Assembly: GCA_903893785.1 (NCBI GenBank)
Contig: CAITNQ010000355.1
Location: forward strand, 1 to 33,392
Direction: 5' to 3'
DNA from: an uncultured Gemmatimonadota bacterium
GTDB taxonomy: Bacteria; Latescibacterota; UBA2968; UBA8231
DNA: 33,392 nt
This document shows, piece after piece, positions 1 to 11,663 of the stretch (position 1 is the first letter of the stretch; every line of letters begins with the position of its first letter). The position numbers and the translations under genes were made by a program. The notes beneath the pieces are model-generated. The model saw only the letters and a program-made list of their open reading frames with translations, was not told where the DNA came from and searched no databases.

Positions 1-77
1 CGCGTTCTGCCCTTCCCTCCCCTTGACCGCGGTGCGTTGGGTGGCCGCGTCGCCCTGCTTCCGGGTCCCTGCGGGTC

Positions 78-4933
<4,856 letters not shown>

Positions 4934-4937
<4 letters not shown>

Positions 4938-5605
4938 CGCCCCTGATCCCGCGAGGCCGCCTCGAGGTCAACGATGGTTCCCTGACCGTCCATGTAGTCT
5001 TTGGCGCGATAACGGGTTACCGTCATCACCTTGCGCGTCAGGGCCGCGACCCGATCGATACCGTCTTTGATCCCGGCCAGGCGGCGGTACAGGGGATCCG
5101 ACGGGTGGATGTCCTGCAGCAGGAGCTCCGCATAGCCCAGGACGTACTGGAGCGGTTGGTTGAGTTCATGGCACACGGCCCCCGCCATTTCCAGCACGCC
5201 GTGGAGGCGCTGCTCCTCGGCCGCAGCGGCCTGCAGTTCGAGGATCCGTTGCCCGACCTGAGTGCGGGCGCGGAGCTCATCACTGTCGTAGGGTTTCGCG
5301 ATATAGTCGTCGGCGCCGCTCTCCAGGCCCTGGATGATGTCCCCGCGGGCCCCGCGCGCGGTCAGCATGATGATGTGGAGCGGCAACGGGCGTGCCTGCT
5401 GGCGCAGGTCGCGGCACAGGGTCAGGCCATCGCGGCCGGGCATCACCCAGTCCAGGAGGAGCAGCTGCGGGGCATCCTGGCCCTGCATGGCGGCCCAAGC
5501 TGCGTCACCGTCAGCTACCGCACAGACATCGTAACCCCATTTGCGCAGGGCCGCCTGCAGCATCAAGCGGGAAGTCAGGTCGTCTTCGGCGATCAGCACG
5601 CGCAT
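4934..5605 (-). CDS. Response regulator fused to a HisKA-type DHp segment (no ATPase domain)
   Basis: A 223-residue protein. The N-terminal receiver domain (1-120) has the acidic pair Asp8/Asp9, phospho-acceptor Asp52, Thr82 and Lys104. A helical linker rich in Ala, Gln and Glu leads to an H-box, AGAVCHELNQPLQ, with His146, followed by a second helix, as in a kinase dimerisation/phosphotransfer domain. The protein ends there, with no N, G1 or G2 ATP-binding boxes. The ATG is chosen because the receiver fold starts immediately and GGAGGTG lies 6 nt upstream. It is the first gene of a two-gene operon with the hybrid kinase, whose TTG start overlaps its stop. It may relay phosphate between the kinase receivers and an unseen regulator; this is inference. 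Truncation of a longer kinase is possible, but the downstream overlap argues that it is a settled gene end. Confidence 0.88.
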
Positions 5606-5756
5606 ACCACACCTCCGTGGCGACACCAACCCACAGGGGGCTGGCGCGCCGGGTCTCCGCACGATGGCCGCGGAACTCGTTGCCCGAAGGCTTATATTAA
5701 CAATGTGCGGTCTTTGGGGCGACTGGGGCGACGATGCCAGGATCGGGAAGAGCGCT

Positions 5757-6023
5757 ATGGACATTTTCGTCGGCAACATCTCGTACCAGGCCACGGCTGA
5801 TGATCTTCGGAGCCTGTTCGAAGCCTTCGGGGCGGTGACCTCAACCGCCGTTATCAGCGACCGCGAGACGGGACGCTCCCGCGGTTTCGGCTTCGTCGTC
5901 ATGCCGGATGGCGGCGCTGCCGAGGCGGCCATTGCCGCCTTGGACGGCAGCCCCTGGTTGGGGCGGCCGATCAAGGTCAACCAGGCCAATCCGCGCACGC
6001 CCCGGCGTCCTTCTGCTCCCTGA
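5757..6023 (+). CDS. RRM-domain RNA-binding protein
   Basis: An 88-residue single RNA-recognition-motif protein. RNP2 (IFVGNI, residues 3-8) and RNP1 (RGFGFVVM, 42-49) are intact, with the aromatic residues that stack on RNA bases. The C-terminus is a short basic Pro/Arg tail (TPRRPSAP). This is the size and layout of bacterial Rbp proteins, which in cyanobacteria and others are often cold-induced and bind single-stranded RNA; the target here is unknown. The ATG is chosen because the RRM begins at residue 2; a weak purine stretch (GGGAAGAG) precedes it. A TATATT box at 5693-5698 lies upstream but has no fitting -35. The gene diverges from the two-component operon and is followed on the same strand by the small membrane protein gene. 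Confidence 0.9.
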   Translation: MDIFVGNISYQATADDLRSLFEAFGAVTSTAVISDRETGRSRGFGFVVMPDGGAAEAAIAALDGSPWLGRPIKVNQANPRTPRRPSAP

Positions 6024-6134
6024 CCGCCAGGCACGCGTCCGCGGATGGCTAGCCCGTGACGGCGCCGTACGCGGGCAGGCACTTCCGGCACTGTCGCCGC
6101 TTCACCGTCCCAGGAGGCTCGGCCCGGCCACTCT

Positions 6135-6509
6135 ATGGATCTGCTGGAAGCGCTCCTCGGCCCCGAAACCATGGCAGGCATCCTGATCATTGGTGCCTTC
6201 GCCATGGCCATACGATCGGTGCTGCACTTCACCCGCGAGGCCGCCGACATGCGGCCACGCCTGGCCGAGCTGGACCGCGAGTTGAAGCGTCGACGGGAGG
6301 GCAGCGAGGAAGCCCGGCGGCAGCTTACCGCCCTGCTGGCCGAACTGGCACCCGTCCGCGCGCGCGAAGCAGCAATGCGAACGTACCAGGAGCAGCTGCT
6401 GGCGACGCGGGTCGACCACGAGCGCCTGGAGCTAGAACGCAGCGAAGACGATCAGGCCAGCAAACGCAAACGGATACAGCGCAAGAAGATCGGCCTGCCC
6501 GGGGACTGA
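6135..6509 (+). CDS. Small membrane-anchored coiled-coil protein
   Basis: A 124-residue protein that I do not recognise. An N-terminal hydrophobic segment (about residues 12-30, MAGILIIGAFAMAI) could anchor it in the membrane. The rest is a long, strongly charged helix rich in Arg, Glu, Leu and Ala with heptad-like spacing (about 35-105), ending in a basic stretch (KRKRIQRKK). The layout resembles small bacterial anchors or PspB/PspC-like proteins, but no family motif is visible. An AGGAGG sits 17 nt upstream of the ATG, which is too far for a good ribosome site, so the exact start is uncertain. It lies 111 nt behind the RRM gene on the same strand and converges with the amidohydrolase gene. 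Confidence 0.7.
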   Translation: MDLLEALLGPETMAGILIIGAFAMAIRSVLHFTREAADMRPRLAELDRELKRRREGSEEARRQLTALLAELAPVRAREAAMRTYQEQLLATRVDHERLELERSEDDQASKRKRIQRKKIGLPGD

Positions 6510-6531
6510 CTCCGGCGGCCCCGGGGCAACG

Positions 6532-7377
6532 TCAGACAGCCAGGCGATAAACGCGGCGTGCGGTGGCGGCAAACAACCGTTCCCGGTCATCGCTGGCCGT
6601 CCCCGCCAGCAGTTCACCGACCGTATCAACCCACTGCTGATACCCTACCGCCAACGTGGACACCGGCCAGTCGCTGCCGAACATCAGGCGGTCGAAACCG
6701 AAGGCTTCCACCGCGGCGTCGAAATAGGGGCGCAAATCAGCCGCGCGCCAGCGCCGCCAGTCGGCCTCCGTTGCCAGGCCCGATACCTTGGCGGTAACGT
6801 GGGGCATCTGTCCCAGTTCCCGCAGGTGCTGGCGCCAAGGGTCCAAACCGCCGTCACGGATCGCTGGCTTGCCTAGATGATCCAGGATCACGAGTACGTC
6901 GGGGACCGCCCTGGCCAACTCGATCACGGCGGGCAGTTGGTGATGGTACACGCAGACATCGAAGGAAAGACCCAGCGGACCCAGGCGCTGCACGCCGGCA
7001 ACAAACTCGGGGCGCGCGCAGAAACCGGGATCGGGTTCGGACTGGATCAGTCGCCGGATGCCTTTCAGGCCAGGCGCCTGGCCCAGGTGCTCGAGGTACT
7101 GGGGCAGTTCCGGCAGCTCGATCGGCGCCCAGGCGATGACGCCGGCAATCGGGCCGCCGTCGGCGGCCAGGGACAGCGCCCAGCGGGCTTCCTGCAAGCC
7201 GTGCTCAGGCAGGGCATCGGCCTGGACGAACACCGACTGAGTGACCCCGGCGGCTCGAGCTGCGGTTTCGTATTCGGGCAACCGGCAGTCGCGGTCCAAG
7301 GCTGGTACGGTGCGCAGCCAGGGATACGAGAACCGCTGCCGTTCCCACAGGTGGTGGTGCGCATCGATTACGGCCAC
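6532..7377 (-). CDS. Amidohydrolase of the COG3618 lactonase type
   Basis: A 281-residue metal-dependent TIM-barrel hydrolase. The N-terminal metal motif DAHHHLW (residues 5-11), the strand ending ILDHLGKP near the middle and MFGSDWPV near the C-terminus are the family hallmarks. Relatives include L-fucono-1,5-lactonase and 2-pyrone-4,6-dicarboxylate lactonase; the substrate cannot be read from sequence, though a sugar lactone is plausible. Length is normal for the family. The GTG start has an AGAGGT ribosome site 9 nt upstream. It is monocistronic, with a predicted promoter at 7474-7502, and is divergent from the fliM unit. Confidence 0.92.
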   Translation of the reverse strand: MAVIDAHHHLWERQRFSYPWLRTVPALDRDCRLPEYETAARAAGVTQSVFVQADALPEHGLQEARWALSLAADGGPIAGVIAWAPIELPELPQYLEHLGQAPGLKGIRRLIQSEPDPGFCARPEFVAGVQRLGPLGLSFDVCVYHHQLPAVIELARAVPDVLVILDHLGKPAIRDGGLDPWRQHLRELGQMPHVTAKVSGLATEADWRRWRAADLRPYFDAAVEAFGFDRLMFGSDWPVSTLAVGYQQWVDTVGELLAGTASDDRERLFAATARRVYRLAV

Positions 7378-7473
7378 AGCGGATTACCTCTACTGCTGCA
7401 GGGTCTGCGTACGGTCCGCGGCGAACTGAACACGGGCGACCCGCGTCTGGCCGACGGGCTTGGGCACGACGCC

Positions 7474-7502
7474 AAGATAGCCCGGCCGGTGGCTGCGGGC
7501 AA
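7474..7502 (-). promoter_or_regulatory. Predicted vegetative promoter of the amidohydrolase gene
   Basis: On the minus strand, TTGCCC (7502-7497) and TATCTT (7479-7474) are separated by exactly 17 bp. Transcription would start near 7467, giving a leader of about 90 nt. It has the same form as six other sites in this window. Confidence 0.5.
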
Positions 7503-7540
7503 GGGAGCGGGGCGTCACCGCGGGCCCACCACGGCGGCCG

Positions 7541-7569
7541 TTGACAGCGGTTCGGGCCGGGGCTAACTT
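7541..7569 (+). promoter_or_regulatory. Predicted vegetative promoter of the fliM unit
   Basis: A perfect TTGACA (7541-7546) is followed after 17 bp by TAACTT (7564-7569). Transcription would start near 7576, about 75 nt before the fliM ATG. The -10 lies in the loop of an inverted repeat (7553-7576). Confidence 0.6.
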
Positions 7570-7576
7570 CGGCCCG
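7553..7576. repeat. Inverted repeat flanking the fliM -10 element
   Basis: CGGGCCG (7553-7559) and CGGCCCG (7570-7576) are perfect 7-bp inverted arms separated by 10 bp that contain the TAACTT -10 box. The position fits a repressor operator over the promoter. Chance pairing in GC-rich DNA is also possible. Confidence 0.4.
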
Positions 7577-7650
7577 GATGCGCTTCCCGCCCAGCGGTTT
7601 CGGCGCCCGTGCCGCACCCCGGGGGGAGGCGATTTGAGGGAGGTGTAGCC

Positions 7651-8631
7651 ATGGCAGACCGCCCACGCTCGTCAGAGCGCCCGGCAAACCCGTCGTCGGG
7701 CGGCCTTGGTCCGTCCCAGGGTCCGGCGGCCGATGGAGCGCGGCCTCTATCTTATGATTTCCGGCGGCCCCAGCGAGTCGGCAAAGAGCAGGGCCGCCTG
7801 CTCGAGAGCCTGCACGAGCAATTCGCCCGGTCGCTTGCCGGCACCTTGGCCGGCGCCCTGCGGGGCGTGGTTGACGTGGATCTGGCCTACACTGACCAGA
7901 CACTGTACGGCGAGTTTGCGCAGACCCTGGACCGTCCGTGCACGGCGTACAGCTTCGGCATGGAGCCACCCGGGAACCGGGCGGTCCTGGCGCTGGCGAC
8001 CGACCTGGTGATGGCCGTCATCGACCGCTCATTCGGTGGCCGGGGTTTGGCCACCGGGACCAAGGCCAGGCCCCTGACCCCGATCGAGGCCACCGTGGCC
8101 AATCAGCTGGCCCAGCGCATCCTCGACGATCTGGAGACGACCTGGGCGGCCACCTCGCCGATGCAGGTCAAGGACCCAGCGCTGGAGAGCAACCCGGACC
8201 TGATCCAGGCCACCGGGCAAGGCGACCCGGTGCTGGTGGTAGCTTTCGAGGTCAACGCCCCGCACGTGACCGGGTTGGTGCACCTGTGCTATCCCATGCG
8301 GACCGTCGAACCGCTTATCGGCCGGCTGACTGAACGGCACCGCCAAGGGGGGGCGGCCGCGCCCAGGCAATTGGAGAGCCGGGCCCGCGATATGGCCAAA
8401 CTCAAGGTCCCGGTGGTCGTGCAACTGGCAACGGGTACTCTGGCATTGGGTGACCTGGCGCGGCTGAAGCCCGGTGACGTGGTGAAACTGGACACTCCAC
8501 ACGAGGAACCGGCAGTGGTCTTCCTGGGTAAACAGCCGAAGTACCTGGGGAGGCCCGGGCTTGATGGCAGGTACCGGGCGGTCAAGATCGTGCGCCTGGT
8601 CAGCCCCGAAGAGGAGGAGCTCTTCCGCTGA
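7651..8631 (+). CDS. fliM: FliM-family flagellar motor switch protein, lacking the CheY-binding motif
   Basis: A 326-residue FliM-type protein. The start of the middle domain matches FliM closely (YDFRRPQRVGKEQ, about residues 33-46), followed by the CheC-like region with SFGGRG (about 130) and a C-terminal SpoA/FliN-like domain (about 245-320, KVPVVVQLATGTLALGDLARL). In the flagellar C-ring FliM sets rotation direction and torque. The usual N-terminal EIDALL-type peptide that binds phospho-CheY is absent; instead the first 30 or so residues are a Pro/Ser/Gly-rich tail. The ATG is chosen over an upstream in-frame start because GGGAGGTG lies 5 nt before it. No other flagellar gene adjoins it. 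The next two genes encode a membrane protein and an ARPP-1-like protein. Confidence 0.88.
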   Translation: MADRPRSSERPANPSSGGLGPSQGPAADGARPLSYDFRRPQRVGKEQGRLLESLHEQFARSLAGTLAGALRGVVDVDLAYTDQTLYGEFAQTLDRPCTAYSFGMEPPGNRAVLALATDLVMAVIDRSFGGRGLATGTKARPLTPIEATVANQLAQRILDDLETTWAATSPMQVKDPALESNPDLIQATGQGDPVLVVAFEVNAPHVTGLVHLCYPMRTVEPLIGRLTERHRQGGAAAPRQLESRARDMAKLKVPVVVQLATGTLALGDLARLKPGDVVKLDTPHEEPAVVFLGKQPKYLGRPGLDGRYRAVKIVRLVSPEEEELFR

Positions 8632-8671
8632 CCGCCAAGCTGGCAGGCCAGCACAGCGGCCGAGGATAACC

Positions 8672-9184
8672 ATGGAAGAGGGTTCCCGGGCAAAGGCTCC
8701 CCTGCGGCAGGCCCTGCCTTTGCTGGCGAGTTGGTTTGCCGGCGGCCTGGTATTGGCGATCTGCGGTCCGCAGCCGAGTTACCTGGCCACCGGGGTCGTG
8801 GCCACCGTCATGGGGCTGTCGATCCTCGGGCCCGCGGCCGCCTGCCTTAGCCGGACCTGGGCCCGCCAAGGTCGCCCCGGCGCGGCCTGGCGCTGGGGGT
8901 TCTGCCTGGCGCCCGCGCTCGTCGTGACCGGTCTGGCGGCCCCTGCCCTGCGCCCCGTGCCGGGGCTGCCGGCCCTGGCTGCCCTGGTGCTGATGGCGGC
9001 CACCGTGGTAGGACACGATGCGGCCCTGGCGGCGCGTCGTTGTCGCGCCCAAGCGCGGCTGCGGCGGGGGTGGGCCGCCCTGCTGCCCGGCCTGTTGAGC
9101 CTGGCGGCCATTGGCGGCTATGCCTGCCTCGGCTGCGCGATCGGCGTGTTCCGCCTGCTCGCCTCGCTGCGGGGTGGATCGTGA
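8672..9184 (+). CDS. Multi-pass membrane protein of unknown function
   Basis: A 170-residue, very hydrophobic protein with about five membrane segments, near residues 14-32, 37-60, 74-95, 98-120 and 132-165. Short Arg-rich loops (for example AARRCRAQARLRR) favour the inside. No catalytic motif or known family is recognised. A GAGG sits 6 nt before the ATG. It begins 40 nt after fliM, and its stop overlaps the next start as GTGA, so the three genes are very likely co-expressed. It could anchor or partner the neighbouring cytoplasmic protein; this is inference. Confidence 0.75.
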   Translation: MEEGSRAKAPLRQALPLLASWFAGGLVLAICGPQPSYLATGVVATVMGLSILGPAAACLSRTWARQGRPGAAWRWGFCLAPALVVTGLAAPALRPVPGLPALAALVLMAATVVGHDAALAARRCRAQARLRRGWAALLPGLLSLAAIGGYACLGCAIGVFRLLASLRGGS

Positions 9185-10440
9185 GCCAGTCGCTGGCGGC
9201 AGTCATCGCCAGGGCCTGCGAGCGGGTCGTGGTGGGCCCGCCTGCCTTTGACCCGTCGGGCCAGGCCACGACGGCGGTGGTGTACCCGCTGTTCGCGCCG
9301 GAGTTGACCCCGGACCCGCCTGACCTGCTGACGCTAGACGAGGCGCGGCGCCTCGGACTGTCCCTGCTCGATGTGGGGTTGGTGGACCGTATAGAGGCTG
9401 ATAATCCGCTGCCGGTAACCGTGCTGGCGGGCGAGTCCGACCTGCTGCTGGGCGCGACGCAGGCCCGGGCGGTGGAATTCAGCTGCCTCGTGCCCGCCAG
9501 CAGGCGCGCGATGCTGCCCGTGTGCTGCGTGGAGGAAGGCCGCGCTGTACACCACCAAGTCCCCTTTGACCGCGTTGACGCGGCGCCCTGGCGGACCCGC
9601 TCATTCCGGCTGCAGGAGCTGACGCATCGCGGTGAGGCGCGCCAACCCTGGGTGTGGGACAGTATCCGCACGTACCTGAGCACCGTAGGCGTGCAATCCG
9701 AGACCCAGGACCTGCACGCTGTCATGGAACTCAGTGACCGCGCGCTGGCAGACCTGAGCGCCTGGTTCCCACTCCGCGCCGGACAGGTGGGTGTCGTCTG
9801 CAGTGTCGGCGCCGAGTTGTTCTTGGAGCTGTACGGCGACCCGGAAATCTTCGAGGATCGCTACCCGCAGGTGCTGCGCAGTGCGCTAGTGGAGGCGACG
9901 ACGACACGGCCCACCCAGGTGCTGCCGCCGGCGGCGATCCGCGCCTTCCTCGAGCAGTTGGGGCCTGCTTGCCGCCACGCCCGCCGGCTCGAGCGTCGGA
10001 GCCTCAAGCAGAGCAGCCAGACCGTGGCTTTTGGCGATGCCACGCTGGTTGCCTCGGCGCTGATCGCTGACGGCGAGCTGGTGCACCTGGCCGCGCACCG
10101 GCGGTGCCTGGGACAGACCCGACCGTGGGCCGACGGCGTTGGCGACCTGGTGGTGGCCGGCGCCGCCTGTGCCGGGGCCGCCAACGCCAGCCGCGAAGCC
10201 GCCCGGCGCGAGCAATACGCTCGGCGTCGCGCCCGGTACGAGGCGCTCAAATCGCGTCTGGCCGCCGCCCGGCCAACACCGGCGGCGTCGTCCCCGCCAG
10301 CGGCGGCGCCGGCCGCATCGCCCCCACGCCGAGCCGCGGCTGCGTCCTCACCCAGCCAGACCGAGGCCGCGCCGCTGTCGCCACGGCTGCACCGGCTTCT
10401 GGTCGGCCTCCTGGGCACCCGGCCGAGCCCCCGCCGCTGA
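9181..10440 (+). CDS. DUF6569/ARPP-1-like protein with disordered C-terminal tail
   Basis: A 419-residue protein. Residues about 10-310 resemble the ARPP-1 (DUF6569) domain: LLTLDEARRLGLSLLDV, then LLLGATQARAVEFSCLVPA, then LPVCCVEEGR and a late VVCSVGAELFLELYGDPEIF. The biochemical role of this family is not established. From about residue 355 the tail is low-complexity Ala/Pro/Ser/Arg, ending in a short amphipathic stretch (RLHRLLVGLLG). The GTG start overlaps the stop of the membrane protein gene by 4 nt, so translation is probably coupled. Pairing with a FliM-family protein and a membrane protein is not a context I know. The family assignment rests on recalled motifs and should be confirmed by a profile search. 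Confidence 0.68.
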   Translation: MSQSLAAVIARACERVVVGPPAFDPSGQATTAVVYPLFAPELTPDPPDLLTLDEARRLGLSLLDVGLVDRIEADNPLPVTVLAGESDLLLGATQARAVEFSCLVPASRRAMLPVCCVEEGRAVHHQVPFDRVDAAPWRTRSFRLQELTHRGEARQPWVWDSIRTYLSTVGVQSETQDLHAVMELSDRALADLSAWFPLRAGQVGVVCSVGAELFLELYGDPEIFEDRYPQVLRSALVEATTTRPTQVLPPAAIRAFLEQLGPACRHARRLERRSLKQSSQTVAFGDATLVASALIADGELVHLAAHRRCLGQTRPWADGVGDLVVAGAACAGAANASREAARREQYARRRARYEALKSRLAAARPTPAASSPPAAAPAASPPRRAAAASSPSQTEAAPLSPRLHRLLVGLLGTRPSPRR

Positions 10441-10553
10441 CTGCCATAGCGGCTCCCCGCTCGCCCCGAAGGCGCCGCGGCCGGCTTGACACGAGCCGCT
10501 CCCTAGCTTTCTTGTAGGCGTCCCCTCCGACGGAGTAAATCAATCTTTTTCAT

Positions 10554-11615
10554 ATGGTTGCATCGGTCCTGCGGCGCCTCCTGACGCTCCATCCGCTGGT
10601 CGGTCCGGCCGTGGCAGCCGTGTTCCTGCTGGCCTTCACGGCGCTGGGATGGGTCTACTACCTGAACCAGCCGACGGGCCAGTCTGCGATCGCGGTTACG
10701 GTTGAACCGGGCCTGAACGCTCGCACCATCGGTCAGCGTCTGGACGAACTGGCCCTGGTGCGGAGCGGCCACGTGTTCGCCGTGCTGGCGCGGCTCAAGG
10801 GGCTGGAAGGGCGGCTGCAGGCGGGCACCTACCGCCTCGACGGACGTCGGTCCACGGCCCAGCTGGTCGAGGACCTGCTGCAGTCGCCGCCCGCCCCGGT
10901 CCGCGTTACGGTTCCCGAAGGGGTCACTCGAACCGACATCGCGGGACTGCTGGCGCGCGCCGGGGTGGTCGACTCCGGGCGGTTTGCGGCGGTGACCGGC
11001 GACAGCAGCCTGGCGCGGCGGTTGGGCCTGGCCGCGCCATCCCTGGAGGGCTACCTGTTCCCGGAAACGTATTTCCTCGCCGCGCCTTCCCCTGCCGAAG
11101 AGGTGGCGCGAACGATGGTAGCGCAGTTCCGCGCCGTAATGTCCCCCCACCTGGAAGCGCGCCTGGCCGTGCTGGGACTGAACCTGCACCAGGCCGTCAC
11201 CCTGGCATCCATAGTCGAGCGCGAAGCTCGGGTTCAGGAAGAACGGGCGCTGATCGCGGGCGTCTTCCGCCGGCGCCTGCAGTTGGGCATGCGGCTCGAG
11301 TCGTGCGCCACAGTCGAGTACGCCATGGGCGTCCACAAGGAGCACCTGAGCAACAGCGACATCGAGTTCGCCTCGCCGTACAACACCTACCTGGTGGCTG
11401 GGCTGCCCCCGGGGCCGATCGGTAACCCTGGGTTGGCTTCTCTGACCGCCACGCTCTTCGCCGCGGACACCGACTTCCTCTACTTCGTCGCCCGTGGCGA
11501 TGGCACGCACGTGTTCAGCCGCGATCTGCGCGCCCATGAACGGGCGAAGCACCGCCTGCGGCAGCCGCCGGCCAAGCCGGCCCCGCGCCCGCACATCCGC
11601 CGTCGTCGTCGCTGA
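10554..11615 (+). CDS. mltG: Endolytic murein transglycosylase MltG
   Basis: A 353-residue inner-membrane enzyme that cleaves nascent peptidoglycan strands and sets glycan chain length. An N-terminal membrane segment lies at about 16-36. A LysM-like region follows (about 45-115, including LQAGTYRL), then the YceG catalytic domain with LEGYLFPETY (164-173), the catalytic Glu222 in LASIVEREA, and the SPYNTYLVAGLPPGPIGNPG signature near the C-terminus. The tail is basic (IRRRRR). The ATG directly precedes the membrane anchor, but no clear ribosome site is visible; the nearest GGAG is about 20 nt upstream. It lies 113 nt behind the ARPP-1-like gene and 48 nt ahead of the helicase gene. Confidence 0.95.
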   Translation: MVASVLRRLLTLHPLVGPAVAAVFLLAFTALGWVYYLNQPTGQSAIAVTVEPGLNARTIGQRLDELALVRSGHVFAVLARLKGLEGRLQAGTYRLDGRRSTAQLVEDLLQSPPAPVRVTVPEGVTRTDIAGLLARAGVVDSGRFAAVTGDSSLARRLGLAAPSLEGYLFPETYFLAAPSPAEEVARTMVAQFRAVMSPHLEARLAVLGLNLHQAVTLASIVEREARVQEERALIAGVFRRRLQLGMRLESCATVEYAMGVHKEHLSNSDIEFASPYNTYLVAGLPPGPIGNPGLASLTATLFAADTDFLYFVARGDGTHVFSRDLRAHERAKHRLRQPPAKPAPRPHIRRRRR

Positions 11616-11663
11616 CCCGATACCCGACGCCCCCATCCTCTGTCGCCAAGGAAACCGTCCCAG

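Noticed and set aside
5693..5698. TATATT box between the two-component operon and the RRM gene
   Set aside because: No TTG lies 19-21 bp upstream on the plus strand, and no matching pair was found on the minus strand; not called as a promoter.
5606..6250. In-frame upstream extension of the REC-DHp gene
   Set aside because: It is antisense to the RRM and neighbouring gene; the receiver fold starts at the ATG at 5605 with a strong ribosome site.
6506..6535. CTGAC/GTCAG dyad around GCCCCGGGGC between convergent genes
   Set aside because: The 5-bp outer stem overlaps the stop codons and has no U-run; not strong enough for a terminator call.
10486..10517. TTGACA upstream of mltG
   Set aside because: Nothing like TAnnTT lies at 17 bp (TTCTTG is found); TAGCTT is only 12 bp away. 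A promoter is possible but not supported.
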